Below are positions 10,831 to 22,850 of a DNA stretch of 64,000 bases, piece after piece. The position numbers and the translations under genes were made by a program. The DNA is from Erigeron canadensis (lineage: Eukaryota > Streptophyta > Magnoliopsida > Asterales > Asteraceae). The stretch lies in assembly GCF_010389155.1 (NCBI RefSeq), contig NC_057766.1, forward strand, positions 25,119,516-25,183,515. Reading direction: 5' to 3'. The notes beneath the pieces were generated by a model that was given only the letters and a program-made list of their open reading frames with translations, did not search any database and had not been told where the DNA came from. Within the stretch, counting starts at the first letter, position 1, and each line of letters starts with the position of its first letter.

Positions 10831-12003
10831 TAATACAAGAGTTTTGGCAGAAAACGTCCCTCTGACAAGCAAAATGACAGAACAGTCCTTGCGTGGGAGG
10901 CACGTGCTTCCTTTTAACGGCAAAAAGGTAATTGCGTTAATAATAAGGACGTAAATCGCTAAAAATTCTTGCCAAAAGGATGAAAAAGACTAAAAATTCT
11001 TGACAGGGATGGAAACCGCAAATTTTGGTAAACCACAGGGACAATTTATGATAGTATATGATATAATGTGACCTTTCATTTCGTATCGACATTTTGGTTT
11101 CAAGTATGAATATTGGGTAAATTTTAAAGTTTGAATGATGAAAAGCAAAGACCAAATGTGAAAACTAAGTTTCTCAGCATCTCATATATGCTCATATATG
11201 TTTAGAAAAACAAAATGTAAAGATGTAGGATTGAGGTTTATAAAATATTTGTTATCATAAACCGTTGAAGATTTAATAATATAACTAAAACTAAAGTAGG
11301 ATTCGGTTCCTTTGAAAGAAAGTACAAAATAGACAAGTAAATTAATGAAGTGCATTTTTTAGACTGTATTCAAACTTTAATTTAACTTATCAAGTCATGA
11401 TATGATAATGTATATGTATACATCATCCATCGTACTTCAAATTTTAAATCATTACCATGTCATTCACTTATTTGGTAAGTATGTTAAAATTTAATTCTAA
11501 CAAATAATTTGTATATATTTTTATTTATTTTGAAAGATGAATACCCGCGCGATGCAGCGGCGGTATACTGCGGCGAAGGGAAAACTGACAGCGGTTGATG
11601 TTAGTAATACTCATATCAGCATTAACAAAATTGCGGGTTACAAAAGAAGAACAATGGTTGGAGCGTGTCTGATTTTAAGGTGGAGAGAGTATTATGAGAA
11701 TAAAAAGTGTCCAATGGCAAATAAGATATTTCAAAGACAGAATTAATTAATAGGAATGGGCGAGGATTTGCTTTATTAGGGAGTATATATAACAACCAAA
11801 CAAATACTCTAATATAAGAATCAACTAGTTATTCAAAGACTAAATAAGAGTTTACAAAGCATAAACTTTTTCTAGTAACATTAAGGCTTTTAGCTTTGAG
11901 CCTTTAATTTAACATTTATTCATTTATTTTGAGTCCAGATTAATTTGAGTAAAAAAAGGTTCATATAACTTACATATGTGTAAGTCGTGGTGGCGGTGGT
12001 CAT
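10831..12003. other. Intergenic stretch, no gene seen
   Basis: AT-rich sequence. A GC-rich island at 11538-11600 begins with 'acccgcgcgatgc', whose reverse complement appears at about 22516 and 30405. That island may be a transposon end. Nothing else is supported. Confidence 0.4.
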
Positions 12004-12890
12004 TGATGTGACCAATTTATACTCATCGCCCACATCATTATTGGCCATTTATTTATGTGTTTTAAGTCGATTTTATGTGCATTTGGCGCGTTTATGGTGT
12101 TTGTTAGTGTTTTCCGGCTCTAAATAGGTTACGCATTCATTTGGTACATTTTCGGAAGATTCATTGGCCAGAAGTTGATTTGTAATATCGAGAGTTGTTT
12201 TAAGTGAAGAGATGGTTAGGATCAGCAAGTTTCAAGGTCGAAAGAAGATTATTGTACATATGCTTATGACTGCGCCGCAGTGGGGATGAACCATGTCCAC
12301 TACGCCGCAGTACATATCCACGGCCTCAGATTGATTGTTCCCCACTGCGCCGCATTGGGGATTGCAACAGAGAGACTGCGCTGCAGTCAATAGAACAAGA
12401 ATTTAAGACGTAGATTCGGGTTGCACCGCAGTGAAGGTATTCATAAGCCACTGCGCTGCAGTCCTTTGAAAGTCAACGGAGTCCCTAGTCAAGGCTGATG
12501 ACTGCGCCACAGTGGGGTGTATCACTTGCCCATTGCGCCGTAGTGGCTGCACGGGGCCTGAAGGTTTTGGACGATTTTTGCATCAGATTTTGGAAGAGTA
12601 TAAATAGAAAACCATGACCTAATTCTCAACTTATCAAAAGTTTTTCTAGGAGCTATTCTACAAGGGTTCTTCGATCTCCAAGCAAGTTTTTCTTAGGCGG
12701 ACTCATCGAAGATTCACGGGCACCCATCTAGATCGTAATACTTACTGTCTTGCAATATTCTGTTTTCTCAAACGATTAGTACAAAATGTTTTTCCATTAT
12801 TTTGATTATTATTGTTCTTTGATCATGAGTGGCTAAACGTTTAATCATCCACCTTGATAAAACAAGACGAATGATGTGATTGCAATATTA
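12004..12890 (+). mobile_element. LTR-like segment (possible solo or truncated LTR)
   Basis: It begins TGATGTGACC, which looks like a Ty3/gypsy-type LTR start. It has a TATAAATA box at 12599-12606 followed by a leader-like stretch, and contains a highly ordered palindrome array (12269-12544). No internal gag or pol and no second LTR are seen, so this would be a solo or truncated LTR. Both borders are guesses, especially the right one. Confidence 0.35.
12269..12544. repeat. Array of eight 13-bp palindromes (ACTGCGCCGCAGT consensus)
   Basis: Occurrences start at 12269, 12299, 12344, 12375, 12419, 12450, 12501 and 12532. Each is a near-perfect palindrome around a central C/G. Spacing alternates about 30 and about 45-51 bases, giving four pairs with a 75-82-bp period. 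The array sits just upstream of the TATAAATA box of the LTR-like segment. Confidence 0.9.
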
Positions 12891-13135
12891 TAAGTATGAC
12901 AAACAACTTTTAAAATTGTCCCCTTATAAAAATTATTTTGCCTGGCATTGATGTAAAATAGACGAAAGAGATCGTATAGTTATTTTAAGTTTTGAAGGTT
13001 TTATATTTGATATTATAGGTATTTTAAGTGAAACTGTTTAAATTATAAACAATAAAAAGATAATGATCATTGGACATATAATGGGATGAACAATTTTTAT
13101 ACAAAATATAGAAGTATAAATGATCAAATATTTAT

Positions 13136-13500
13136 ATAGAAACTTTAAATATCTTTTTTTTGAAAGATGAATTTCGTTTGAGAACTTCGTGTCACGATTC
13201 GACAGCGGGAGGTCTAGCATACGTTGTCTTAACCGGGTCCGCGCTAGAGAGCTCCCTCGAAGTAGAAATGTCTATTTCAAATACCCGATGGGGGGGCCCC
13301 TACTAATCCGCCCGAAGGCACGACGATCAATAGGGGTAAACCGTGCCTCCTCACACTTGAACCTGGGTATACCCAAGTCAAATCTTCATAGGAAGACTTC
13401 CTATGTACTTCCGAAGTCTTAAACTTAAGACCTCCTGCTTGTAAGACAGGTGCTCAACTACTTGAACTAACTAGGAAGTACATAGAAACTTTAAATATCT
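13136..13500 (-). mobile_element. tRNA-derived SINE with 19-bp target duplication
   Basis: The body, 13155-13481, is flanked by perfect 19-bp direct repeats (atagaaactttaaatatct) at 13136-13154 and 13482-13500. The T-run next to the left repeat is the element's 3' A-tail read on the opposite strand. On the minus strand the right end carries a box A-like (AGTTCAAGTAGTTGAGCACC) and a box B-like (GGTCTTAAGTTTAAGAC) sequence, as expected for a pol III SINE. A related copy lies at 57925-58205. Confidence 0.85.
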
Positions 13501-13619
13501 AAATTCCATAACTTAAAAAGAACCTTTTTTTTTAATTTATGGTTCATGATGGTCGCATACGTCTCTATATGTCGTAAAAAAAATCTCTCACATTTATCTA
13601 AAATAATAATTTTAGCACG

Positions 13620-14830
13620 GCATGATTTTTTCTAGTCTTTTATACATGCAACACAATAATAAAATGGCTAAAATTAATTGCTCAAGCATGGAGCAAAATA
13701 GCTAAAGAGATTCAAATGACTATACTGGACTAATTTAATGGAGATTTTTATGTATGATGAACATATAACATATCGCATACTTTTTAACTCTCCAGTACAA
13801 TTAAATACTGTACATATGATGGTATAATAATAGATTGCAAAACAATGCATATAGGCGTCAAAATTAACATTGCTTACTAATAGGTGCCAAAACTTGCACG
13901 AGTAAGAAGGAAAAAAGGAACAATAAACTGAATTTAAAATTTTCATTGAAGCATTTCATCAAACACTTTGTAAACATCTAATTTTTTTTATAATATTTAA
14001 ACCTAAAATCATAAACTAAACATATTAACTAAGACCATGTGAGCTGACATTTGGACATATTATCAAAAATTAGAAAAAGTACTTTCATCAAAGTAAATTA
14101 CCATGAGATTGGAGATTGAATATTTGAATGTGGAATCACAAAAAAAGTAGAGCATCGATGAACAAAAACGACTAAATCAAAGGCATAGTCTTTTGAATGA
14201 ATGAACCTGAATCATTTTGAGCTGTTGACTTGAACGTATCGATATAAAACAGTTTTTATATAATAGCGATCTGGATCGATCATGGATTGATCCAAGTCTA
14301 TGGATAAATGGATCTATTTATTAGATAGTGGATTAATAGATATTTATTTTGATCCAATAAAACTTTTAATTGGATTGGATTGGATATAGATACTGATCCT
14401 ATTCCTATCCATTGACATTTGACACCCCTACACCAAACAGACAACAAAACCTCAAACTATCAAGTCTGGCCTAAAACCATCCTCATGACGAGGCTGATTT
14501 AAAAACACCTCTAAACCGGCCAGAAACCACAAAATGTCATTGTGCAAGCCATATCCAAATAAATGATGGAACAGCCCAAAACAACCAAATGTGGACCAAA
14601 AAAGAACCAGAGGGAAGGCATTAGCCTCAAGGGGTTGTCGTACGTCATAAACATACATTCCTGAATACCTCCCTTAAACAGAGAAATTTATAGCAACCAA
14701 CTCACCACACTTTAACTTTACTCGAGGGAATAAAATAAAATCACAATTAAACACAAAGTTGAATTGGGTAATTAGAGAAAATTCATACCACAACCATTCA
14801 AAATATTTGACTTCATCTAAATTAAAATTC
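13620..14830. repeat. Spacer block downstream of MBD-RRM copy 2
   Basis: Homologous to 23417-24575 and 31306-32464, always immediately downstream (3') of an MBD-RRM gene. It holds a run of GGAT/GATCC-rich sequence ending 'gacacccctacacc' (a possible hAT MITE end) and a conserved stretch at about 14455-14650. No protein is supported. Confidence 0.8.
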
Positions 14831-15036
14831 AGATAGATTCATCAACATTAGATATGATCTGCTGAGGCCAAAAGAACAACTTAGGGATCATCATACATAT
14901 GAAGCGGAACTGTAGTATGCACCCCACACAAGGAAACAACCTAGAAAAGCAAAAGTTGGCAATGAATTTGAGGCTGAAATTATCGTGTAGCGGAGAGATG
15001 TCAACATGATCAAACTGCACCTTTGAATTTGGCATC

Positions 15037-18000
15037 TTACTCCTAGGGTTGCGGGATTGTATATAGGAGCACAAAAAAAAAAAGTTAGAATCCGTCAGAC
15101 GATTGAAATAAACAAAACATTCATCAAATGTTGAAACAACTTATAATAAGAAACACAAAGATAAAACATTCATCAAATGTCATTGTGTGTATAATCACAA
15201 AGATAAAACAGAATGTCAACAACCATTCTCCACTTTATCATTTGTGATTTAGCAGGTGGTCTCAAAATTTTTGGTCGTCTCAAATGAATGTACAAAGTAT
15301 GTATTTTGCAACCGGACTCACCAAACCTGCTGCTTTTGCTCCCTGGGGTAGTGCCTTAAGATGATCAGCATATGACTCTATCTACACACAACAAACATCA
15401 AATATGATATGAACAATATGAATTTAGCACAAGGTTTGAAGATAACTCATCAGAATGTATGTTAATATAAAAGTCAGAAGCATCAAAATTTACCTTAATA
15501 GTCTGCCCAGCCATCTGTGTCCCATTTAAACTTTGTGCTGCTGCCTTTGCATGCTCAAGTTTATAAAACTTAAATGATGAAAGAGAAACCGTTTACACAT
15601 TAATATCGATGAAAACAAACCAAGTAACCAACAGGAAAGATACAGCAGGGAATCAAAAGAAACACATACTTCAATATGCGCAAGTCCTTCACAATGTCCT
15701 GTTTCAGGATCCTTTGGGAACTGAACCTCCTCCACTGGGCCAAAAGCTTCAAATCTCTGCATAAGCATCAAGAAATGGATACTCAGGAGACAAGAATGCG
15801 TACACAGTTGAAGAGCAAAAATTGGAACCGATGTTCCGGAAGAACTTGGGATCACCTAATAAATCATATATTATCCAGATAAAAGGATAGACACTGTACC
15901 TTCGTGAACTCCACTTCATCCGTGCTAAAATGCAAATTTTCAACACGAAGTTTCTTACGAAAACTTGCCCATTGACAATTTAGCATGGCCCCGAACCAGC
16001 GCAACTCGCGATCAGATTGCTTATCTGAAGAAGAAACGATGAGCATATCAAACTGATAACAAAAGCATGAGCATATTAAACCAATAACAAAAACAAGTTA
16101 AAGAACATGCTAAATTTGCAATTTAACATCAAGAAGGACAAGGCTAAAAGACAGGCAATGCATACAACAACAATTCCTCTTTCTGTTACGCTTCTCATTT
16201 ATCTTTTTCTCCAGAGCAGTAGCAATAGAAATCAGCTCTCCTCCACTATCTCCGTCTCTCCTGGAGACAATGTTGCTGGCAGTCTCATGGTGGCTGCAAA
16301 TAAAAAGGGATAATATGATGTATAAGGCAACGTAAGAAACTCGCTTTCACAGGTTAGAAGCTTCTAGAATTAAAGCATGGAACGTACTAATTCCAGTCTT
16401 CTGGCACGCCTTTCGGGAAGCGTTCCCTCATATGATGAACATTTTCCTCGGCCACTTCCAATTTTTCCTTTAGCTTCACATCTTTTGGGTCTTCCTCCCA
16501 GATTTTTCTGTAATAAAGGGCCCCGACGGCAGAACAAAATATAATCCAGGGCAGTTCAACTGCTCCTAAAAATAAAATAGAAAATTTTAAATACTTTCAA
16601 ACTTGTTATACTAATTGATAGCAGGCCATCAAATAATAAAAAAATGGCCAAAAAAATAAGGAATAGATGGGAAATGCAAAATACCAGATTCTTTCACACT
16701 GCTACTTCCAGATTCTCTGGCTGAAACACCTTCAGCTCCCTGCATCGCCTAATGAAGAAACAACATATATTTATTATATATAGCCTAATATACAGCAGAA
16801 CCAATGACATAAATACATGAGGAGATTTTTAATACCAGGGATTTCCTCTTGCTATTTCTAGTTGCCAGTTTCGCAGGCGGTTCTCCAGGTGACGATCCAA
16901 TAACTTCATTTTCTGGCTCCATCGACAAGTCTAAAGTTGATCTATTGGCATCATCCTAATAATAATAATAACATACACGTAAGTGTACCCTCAAACAGCA
17001 GTTCCACGCAGAAAATATTAAAGCAAAGTGTATCGGGATGCAGGACTTACAGTGTTCTCATGAGCTTCTTTCCTACCAATCTTCTCAAGATAAGCCAACA
17101 CTTGATATCTATACCTAAACGAGGGTGCTCCTTGAGTCGAGTAACACTACAACAACAACACACATATATAGATTTAATAAAATATCCCAAAAATAAGTTA
17201 CAACATAAAAGAACACGTTTACACTTAAAAAATCAACATGCAGGTACTAATTTCAGATAAAAAATAAAACTAAACCTAAAAAAAAATACAAAATAAAATT
17301 TAAAAAAAAACTGAAAAAAAACTCTACAAATGTAAAAAACTTAAAAGAAAAAAGAATGTTTACTTTGGTTTTTTTTCCACCGGCCTTAAAGATACTATAA
17401 ACCCAGTCATCAGGTAGCCAATCCGGCCAGTCATTGTCCGGCATTTCCGATTCCACACATATCTCATGATAGTTTAGTACCTTGATAATCTGCAGTAGCA
17501 GAACAATCAAGAAAATGTTAAGATAATTAGAGGATTATCATCTCAACTAGTACAATAGTAGATTTGCGAGAAACTAGAAGATACATTTAATTGTAAAATT
17601 GTTTTACTTAATAAGATTATAGTTGATCAAAATTAAGAATTATATATATATATATATATAAAATAAAAAAAACAAAAAAAAAACGTGCTAGTGAATACAA
17701 ACCATATATCGGCAATATCTTTCTTCAATTACCTTACGTACTATAACTTTTTCAGAACTTTGCTCTCTTCTCTTAGATATTCTCATCCCCCATTCTTGAT
17801 ACCGCGCCTATAGAAAACAAATGAAGAACAATGTTCAAAAGCATAATCTAATATACAACAGAAACCACCGTAACCAATGAAATAAATACACGAGTAGAGT
17901 TTTAATACCATAAATTTTATGCAGTCACGCTTAGCTTCATCAGGTATCCGTATAAAGGCATTATTATCCTTAAAATAAAAACAGAAACTTAAGTGTACCC

Positions 18001-18811
18001 GCAAACAGCAGTTCCATAGAAAATATTAAAGCAAAGTGTATCTGAGATGTAGGACTTACAGTGCGAATCTTGTCAAGATAAGCCAACACTTGCGACTTAG
18101 AATAACACTTGTGTCCATGGAAATCAACGTAGCACTACAACAACAACACCACAAACATACATATAGATTTAATAAGATATCCTGGAAAATAAGTGACCAC
18201 GTAAAAGAACACGTCAACATTTGTTACTATGACAGTGGTATATAAGTGCTAATTCCTTGAAATTGTGTCCAAAAACATCAAATTTTCAAACAAATACAAA
18301 AACAAAAAAAGGATAATCGGCAGGAGCTTATAAGAGCCTATGTTTTCAAAAGCTCCAAATTTAATCCGGGTGAAACTAAAAAAAAAATAACCCTTAAAAA
18401 AAGTTTCAATCTTGAATCTTCGGTGTGAACTTGCATAAATTTTACAATCTTTTTGTCAAAGATGTCTACTTTCATAATATACCTAGCTTGTTGTTACGAA
18501 TATAGTTGATCAAAATTGAGAATTATCAACAAAAAAAAAAAAAAACTTAAATTATATCGGGGCAATATCTTACCTTGTATCTCTTTCCTTTATTGTAACC
18601 ACTTTTTCGGGCCTTGAATTCCACCTTCCATCCATCAGGTAGCCAATTATAAGGATCACCATTTTCAGAAGGAGATCCATCTCCACCTCTCTGCATCGAA
18701 ACAACAACGTTCAAAAAAAAAAATTAATATACAACAGAAACTAATGAATTAAATATACGAGGAGGAGAGTTTTAATACCAGGGATTTCTTCCTGCTGCTT
18801 CTAGTTGCCAT
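15037..18811 (-). CDS. Tandem-MBD plus RRM chimeric protein, copy 2 (full length)
   Basis: It has the same 16-exon layout as copy 1. Checked exon borders include 18779-18811 (ATG), 18574-18690, 15900-16024, 15670-15756, 15494-15568, 15322-15381 and 15037-15042 (stop). Exon 2 is 117 nt, one codon longer than in copy 1 (GDPYNW against GDSNW), and starts with R instead of G. I found no frameshift or internal stop; the changes are substitutions, for example TFEAF to RFEAF, NEAEFIK to DEVEFTK, and ADYLK to ADHLK. RRM motifs LRVENLHF and CEGLAHIEF are kept. The predicted length is about 484 aa. The complete 3' flank is visible here (14830-15036, non-coding). This is the best candidate for a working copy. 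Confidence 0.75.
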
Positions 18812-19590
18812 ATATATTTAATAAATTATTATTATTATTATTATAAGATTAAATTGAGTTATAATTTACTATTATCATTGTTTCGAACCCTAAAAATTGA
18901 ACGACAGGGGTTTTTATTAGCGAATGAGAGGTATATATTGATTTGTTTGATATTTTATGTTCTCGTAAACGGAGTTTCCACCGGCAATGAATGGGTCATT
19001 GTTGGATATTTTATGCTCTCGAATTGCTATTTCCATAATTATTATTCCCATCTCTCAATAATCATATGAGTAATAAAAACCACCGTGCGCGCCCAGTGGC
19101 GGGAGAATCCCATCTTGAATTGCTATATTGTGAAATCTGAGACGGAAAGGTATTAGTTCAAATCTTGATGTGAATAAAATGATCCCAGTAATGGAGACGG
19201 GGGTTTCTCAATATGAGTTTTCTCTGAAATTGAAGTTGGGTATACAAATAAGCATGCCCCTGAACCCAAATTTGTCGTTCAGTAAAAAACAAAATTGATA
19301 TATATTTTTTAGAATGGTGTGTTACTTTGTCAGTGGTTTGAACCTTAAAATGACATAATTTATGGAGATTTGAATTTTGGTAGAGTTCGAAAATTTCTAT
19401 GCTATATGTATTTGGTTATAACTAGAGAAACCAAAACATATATGAAAACAATCGGTATGTTTGGCATCAAACTTTTAAGAGCTTTTAGGAGCTTCAAGCT
19501 TTTAAAGAAAAAGCTCCTATCTAATAAAAAAATTTCGTTTGGTTAAAAGAGCTTCAAACTTTTAAATCGAAACAAAAAGCTCATTATTAG
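18812..19590 (-). promoter_or_regulatory. Upstream region of MBD-RRM copy 2
   Basis: It is related to the copy 1 upstream block for about 250 bases and to the copy 4 upstream region (36401-37080) throughout. The shared 'gcgcgcccagtggcgggag' is at 19086 and near 36663. From about 19455 there is a segment of repeated 'agagctt'/'aagctttt' words in both orientations that looks like a MITE fragment. The actual promoter elements are not resolved. Confidence 0.4.
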
Positions 19591-19891
19591 AACGCTACTC
19601 TTCCCAACGTTAAAAGAGGAGCTGCAAGCTTTTCGTTTGTAAATTACTTTGATAACCGATGGAAATGAAGGGATATATTTTTATGTATTTGGTTGCATGC
19701 ATAGAACTCTCGCTGTATAAATGGAAAGAAGATATTGGTTAGGGGCAAGGGTGTAGTGCCGATTATTGACAGTTTGGCAACAAAATAACTATGACATGTG
19801 GCAGAGAAAAAATTGCAAATTTTTACCAAAATGAGCCGAATTAGACGGTGTAGTACTCATTTAGTTTCAATCGGCCAATACCTTTTCCATC

Positions 19892-19892
<1 letters not shown>

Positions 19893-19946
<54 letters not shown>
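19893..19946. repeat. (TAA)n microsatellite
   Basis: About 18 uninterrupted TAA units lie next to the copia integrase fragment. The matching site in the duplicate block (about 27841-27868) is shorter and broken. Confidence 0.9.
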
Positions 19947-19984
19947 TATAAGCAAATGTATACACATATCACTTACACATACAC

Positions 19985-20690
19985 ACCCACTACTCCACCT
20001 CTCTCTTTTTCTCAGCTTTTGCATCAAATTTCCCTAGCTGGCTGGAGTCATTCAGAATGTATACTGGGCATCCAAATACATGGAAGTATCTAATATTTGG
20101 CTTTCTGTTCCTGGGGACTTCATAGGCAGTCTTTTTGTGTCTTTTAACATAAATAGATATGTTCTGGGTGTAGCAAGCAGTTGCAACAGCTTCAACCCAG
20201 AAACTCTTGGGAATACCAGATTCATTCAACATACTTCTGGCTGCTTCTATCAGCGTTCGATTTTTCCTTTCTACTACACCATTTTGCTCAGGTGTATGAG
20301 CTGAGGAGAAGTTCTTGGAGATGCCAGTGCCAGTGCAGAAGGATTTTAAAGCAGAATTTCTGAATTCAGTGTCATTGTCACTTCTGAGCTGACGTAGTTT
20401 TCGCTTATGTTTGAGTTTAATTTGTTTGATGAGAGCAATGATTTCAGCAGCAGCTTCATTTTTGGTCATGGGGAAGATTACCCAACAATACCTTGAATAT
20501 TCGTCAACAACTACAAGGGTATATTTCTTCCCAGCTCTTGTCTGAACGTTCACAGGACCAAATAAATTCATATGAAGCATATGAAGCGGCTCAGTGATGC
20601 TGAAACTTTGCTTAGTCTTGAAAGATGATCTTTTCTTCTTTCCCATTTCACACCCTGAACATGACTTATCCTTATTGAAGAATAAAGAAA
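19985..20690 (-). pseudogene. Ty1/copia integrase fragment A
   Basis: The minus-strand frame reads SCSGCEMGKKKRSSFK (end of the GAG-pre-integrase zinc region). It continues into an integrase core with VVVDEYSRYCWV (first D), LRSDNDTEF (second D) and SSAHTPEQNGVVERKN (catalytic E), then a partial C-terminal part (FHVFGCPVYIL). About 220 residues stay open from 20646 to 19990. No gag, protease, reverse transcriptase or LTR is adjacent, so this is a fragment. It is repeated at 27925-28560 and 37120-37540. Confidence 0.9.
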
Positions 20691-21489
20691 CCCAAGTTGT
20701 CTTATTTTACTTTTCTTCTTAAATATCTAAATTAAAAAGAAATTACCTAAGTTGGCAATCTACTACCTAAAAGTTTAGGTGTCATGTAGAGAAAAATGAA
20801 TTTGTGGTTAGTTATATACTTAAACTGTTTAGATGTAAAATCTTTCACATATTAATTTTTTAATATCTATTGTGTAATGAATAAATGATTGGGTTATCAT
20901 ATATTTTATAAATTGAAACATTAATATCCTATGCCCCCTGATGAACACCTGTTATTAAAACTACTTGTTTTTGTTTTAAAGTTTACATTGTAAAATTTGT
21001 GATCGGGGATTGGTGGTAAAAACTATAGAGACAGGGCGTTTGTATCTGTATCTATATATAGAGTTAGTAATGTCGGGGCCCCAGGTGCTAGAAGTAGGTT
21101 TCGGTACGGCGGTACAACATTTAGTTCAACAGTTTCATTCGGTTTTAGTTATTGTTGTTGATAAGGTCCAAATTAATTTTAGACCATCTCAATTCTCAAA
21201 TGCTTATTTTAGTTTTTCACTAAATATACAATAAACATTTCCAATTTATATCATCTTTGAATTACAAAAAAGTTAAATTTAAAAAAGTAACTTCATTCAT
21301 TGAAATAAAATACTTAAAAAAAGAGAGAAAGAGAGAGAAAACGCCTTTTAGGTGGTATTAAAAGAACCATTTAGATGACATTAATTACTGAAACATCATG
21401 TACGAGTTGTGACAAACAAATAATATCATAACAACTACAATAAAATAAAGACATATATAAAAATATTTGGAAGTATTTAATACGTAGTA

Positions 21490-22195
21490 TTGAACATATT
21501 GCATACCATTTAAATATTGTACTTATAATAATAGATAGCAAAACATTGCATATAGGCGTCACAATGAAACATTGCATACTAATGGGTGCCAAAACTTGCA
21601 TGAGTAAGAAGTAAAAAAGGAATAGCAAACTGAATTAAAATTTTTCATTGAAGCATTTCATCAAATACTTTGTAAACATCTAATTTTTTTTTACAATATC
21701 TAAACCAAAAATCATAAACTGAACTCATTCATACATATTATCTAAGACCATGTGAGCTGACATTCGGATATATTATCAAAAATTAGAAAAAGTACTTTCA
21801 CCATTAAAGTAAATTACTTTGAGAGTGGAGATTGAATGTGGAATCACAATTAAAGAGATGTTGACTTGAAGAATAAAATATACTGATGAACATATGATGT
21901 AGCCATATAAAACAATTTTTATATAATAGCGATCCGGATCGATTCGGATTGATCCAAGTCTTTAAATGGATAAATAGATTTATTTATTTATTATTTTATT
22001 AAATAGTTAAATGGATTAATGGATATTTATTTTGATCCAGTAATACTTTTAATTGGATTGGATTCGATATGGATATTGATCATATCCATCGACACCCCTA
22101 CACCAAACAGACACAAAACCTCAATATCACCTCCAAGTCTCCAACTATCAAGTCTGGCCTAAAACCATCCTCATGACGAAGCTGATTTGAAAAGA
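21490..22195. repeat. Orphan copy of the MBD-RRM downstream spacer
   Basis: Homologous to 23520-24230: it shares 'gatagcaaaacattgca', 'aacttgcatgagtaagaag' and 'caagtctggcctaaaaccat'. Similarity stops near 22195, where the true spacers continue towards the gene. It is therefore a downstream flank without its gene, probably left by deletion of another copy. It is repeated at about 29380-30090. Confidence 0.7.
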
Positions 22196-22562
22196 GCTTA
22201 TGTTTAACATAAAATGATGAAATCAATTTGGTTGAAGATCATCAAAAGGGATTCAGGTTAATTGTTTAACGCAATTATACCTTGAAAGAAATTGCCGATA
22301 ATCTCTACTATAATTATTTTGGATAGTATTGGGTTGTGACATTCTAACTATAAAATGTTGGTTATTAATAAAGGTGTTTTTTAATGTATTGTTCATAGAA
22401 TAAACTTTCATATTATTTTTGTTTGATATCAATTCTTATTTTTATTTATTACTAAAAAACAAAATGTCTGCTACTATTATTTATTACACATTTAACTATT
22501 TTTTCTAATTATAGTCGTCGCATCGCGCGGGTGTTCTTGTAGTACAAATAGATGATGATTGA

Positions 22563-22850
22563 GCTGCCTGTAAGGCTGGGGGGAAGGCTTGCCCACTCCT
22601 CCCCTCCCCTCCCCGATTTTTCTTCTCCTCTCCTCCCCTCCCCTAATGTTAGGAGCACCTCGCCAACCCTCCCCTCCCCTCCCCAGTAACGGTCGAAAAA
22701 TGGATAGCTAGGTGGTGAGAGACCCGGGCATGACCCTCCCCACTCTCCTCCCCACCCAACCGGTACCAGTACGACGGGGCGGTGTTCCCTAAGGTACCAA
22801 ACCGGTACCTATTTGCTCCCCGCCCCACCCCGTCCACCCTAAGCTCCTTG
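22563..22850. mobile_element. GC-rich hAT-like MITE (body 22571-22842)
   Basis: The 272-bp body starts TAAGGCTGGGGGG and ends with the imperfect inverse (CGTCCACCCTAA). Flanking octamers gctgcctg (22563-22570) and gctccttg (22843-22850) match at 6 of 8 positions, which suggests an old 8-bp target duplication. The interior is CCCCTCCCCT-rich with repeated GGTACC/ACCGGT words. No transposase is present. Confidence 0.55.

Noticed and set aside
12269..12544. CRISPR-like array of regularly spaced repeats
   Set aside because: The repeats are 13-bp imperfect palindromes with alternating spacing in plant nuclear DNA; no Cas genes, and spacers are themselves related.
13189..13422. Frame SRFDSGRSSIRCLNRVRARE, also seen at 57879-58208
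   Set aside because: Both are inside related SINEs, which are non-coding.
14452..14658. Conserved minus-strand open frame in the spacer (also near 24144 and 32034)
   Set aside because: It is short, starts differently in each copy, has no splice or start context and matches no family I know. Conservation is explained by the recent duplication of the spacer.
22649..22837. Small frame rich in G and R in the GC-rich block
   Set aside because: It is a by-product of CCCCTCCCCT low-complexity sequence inside a MITE; no gene context.
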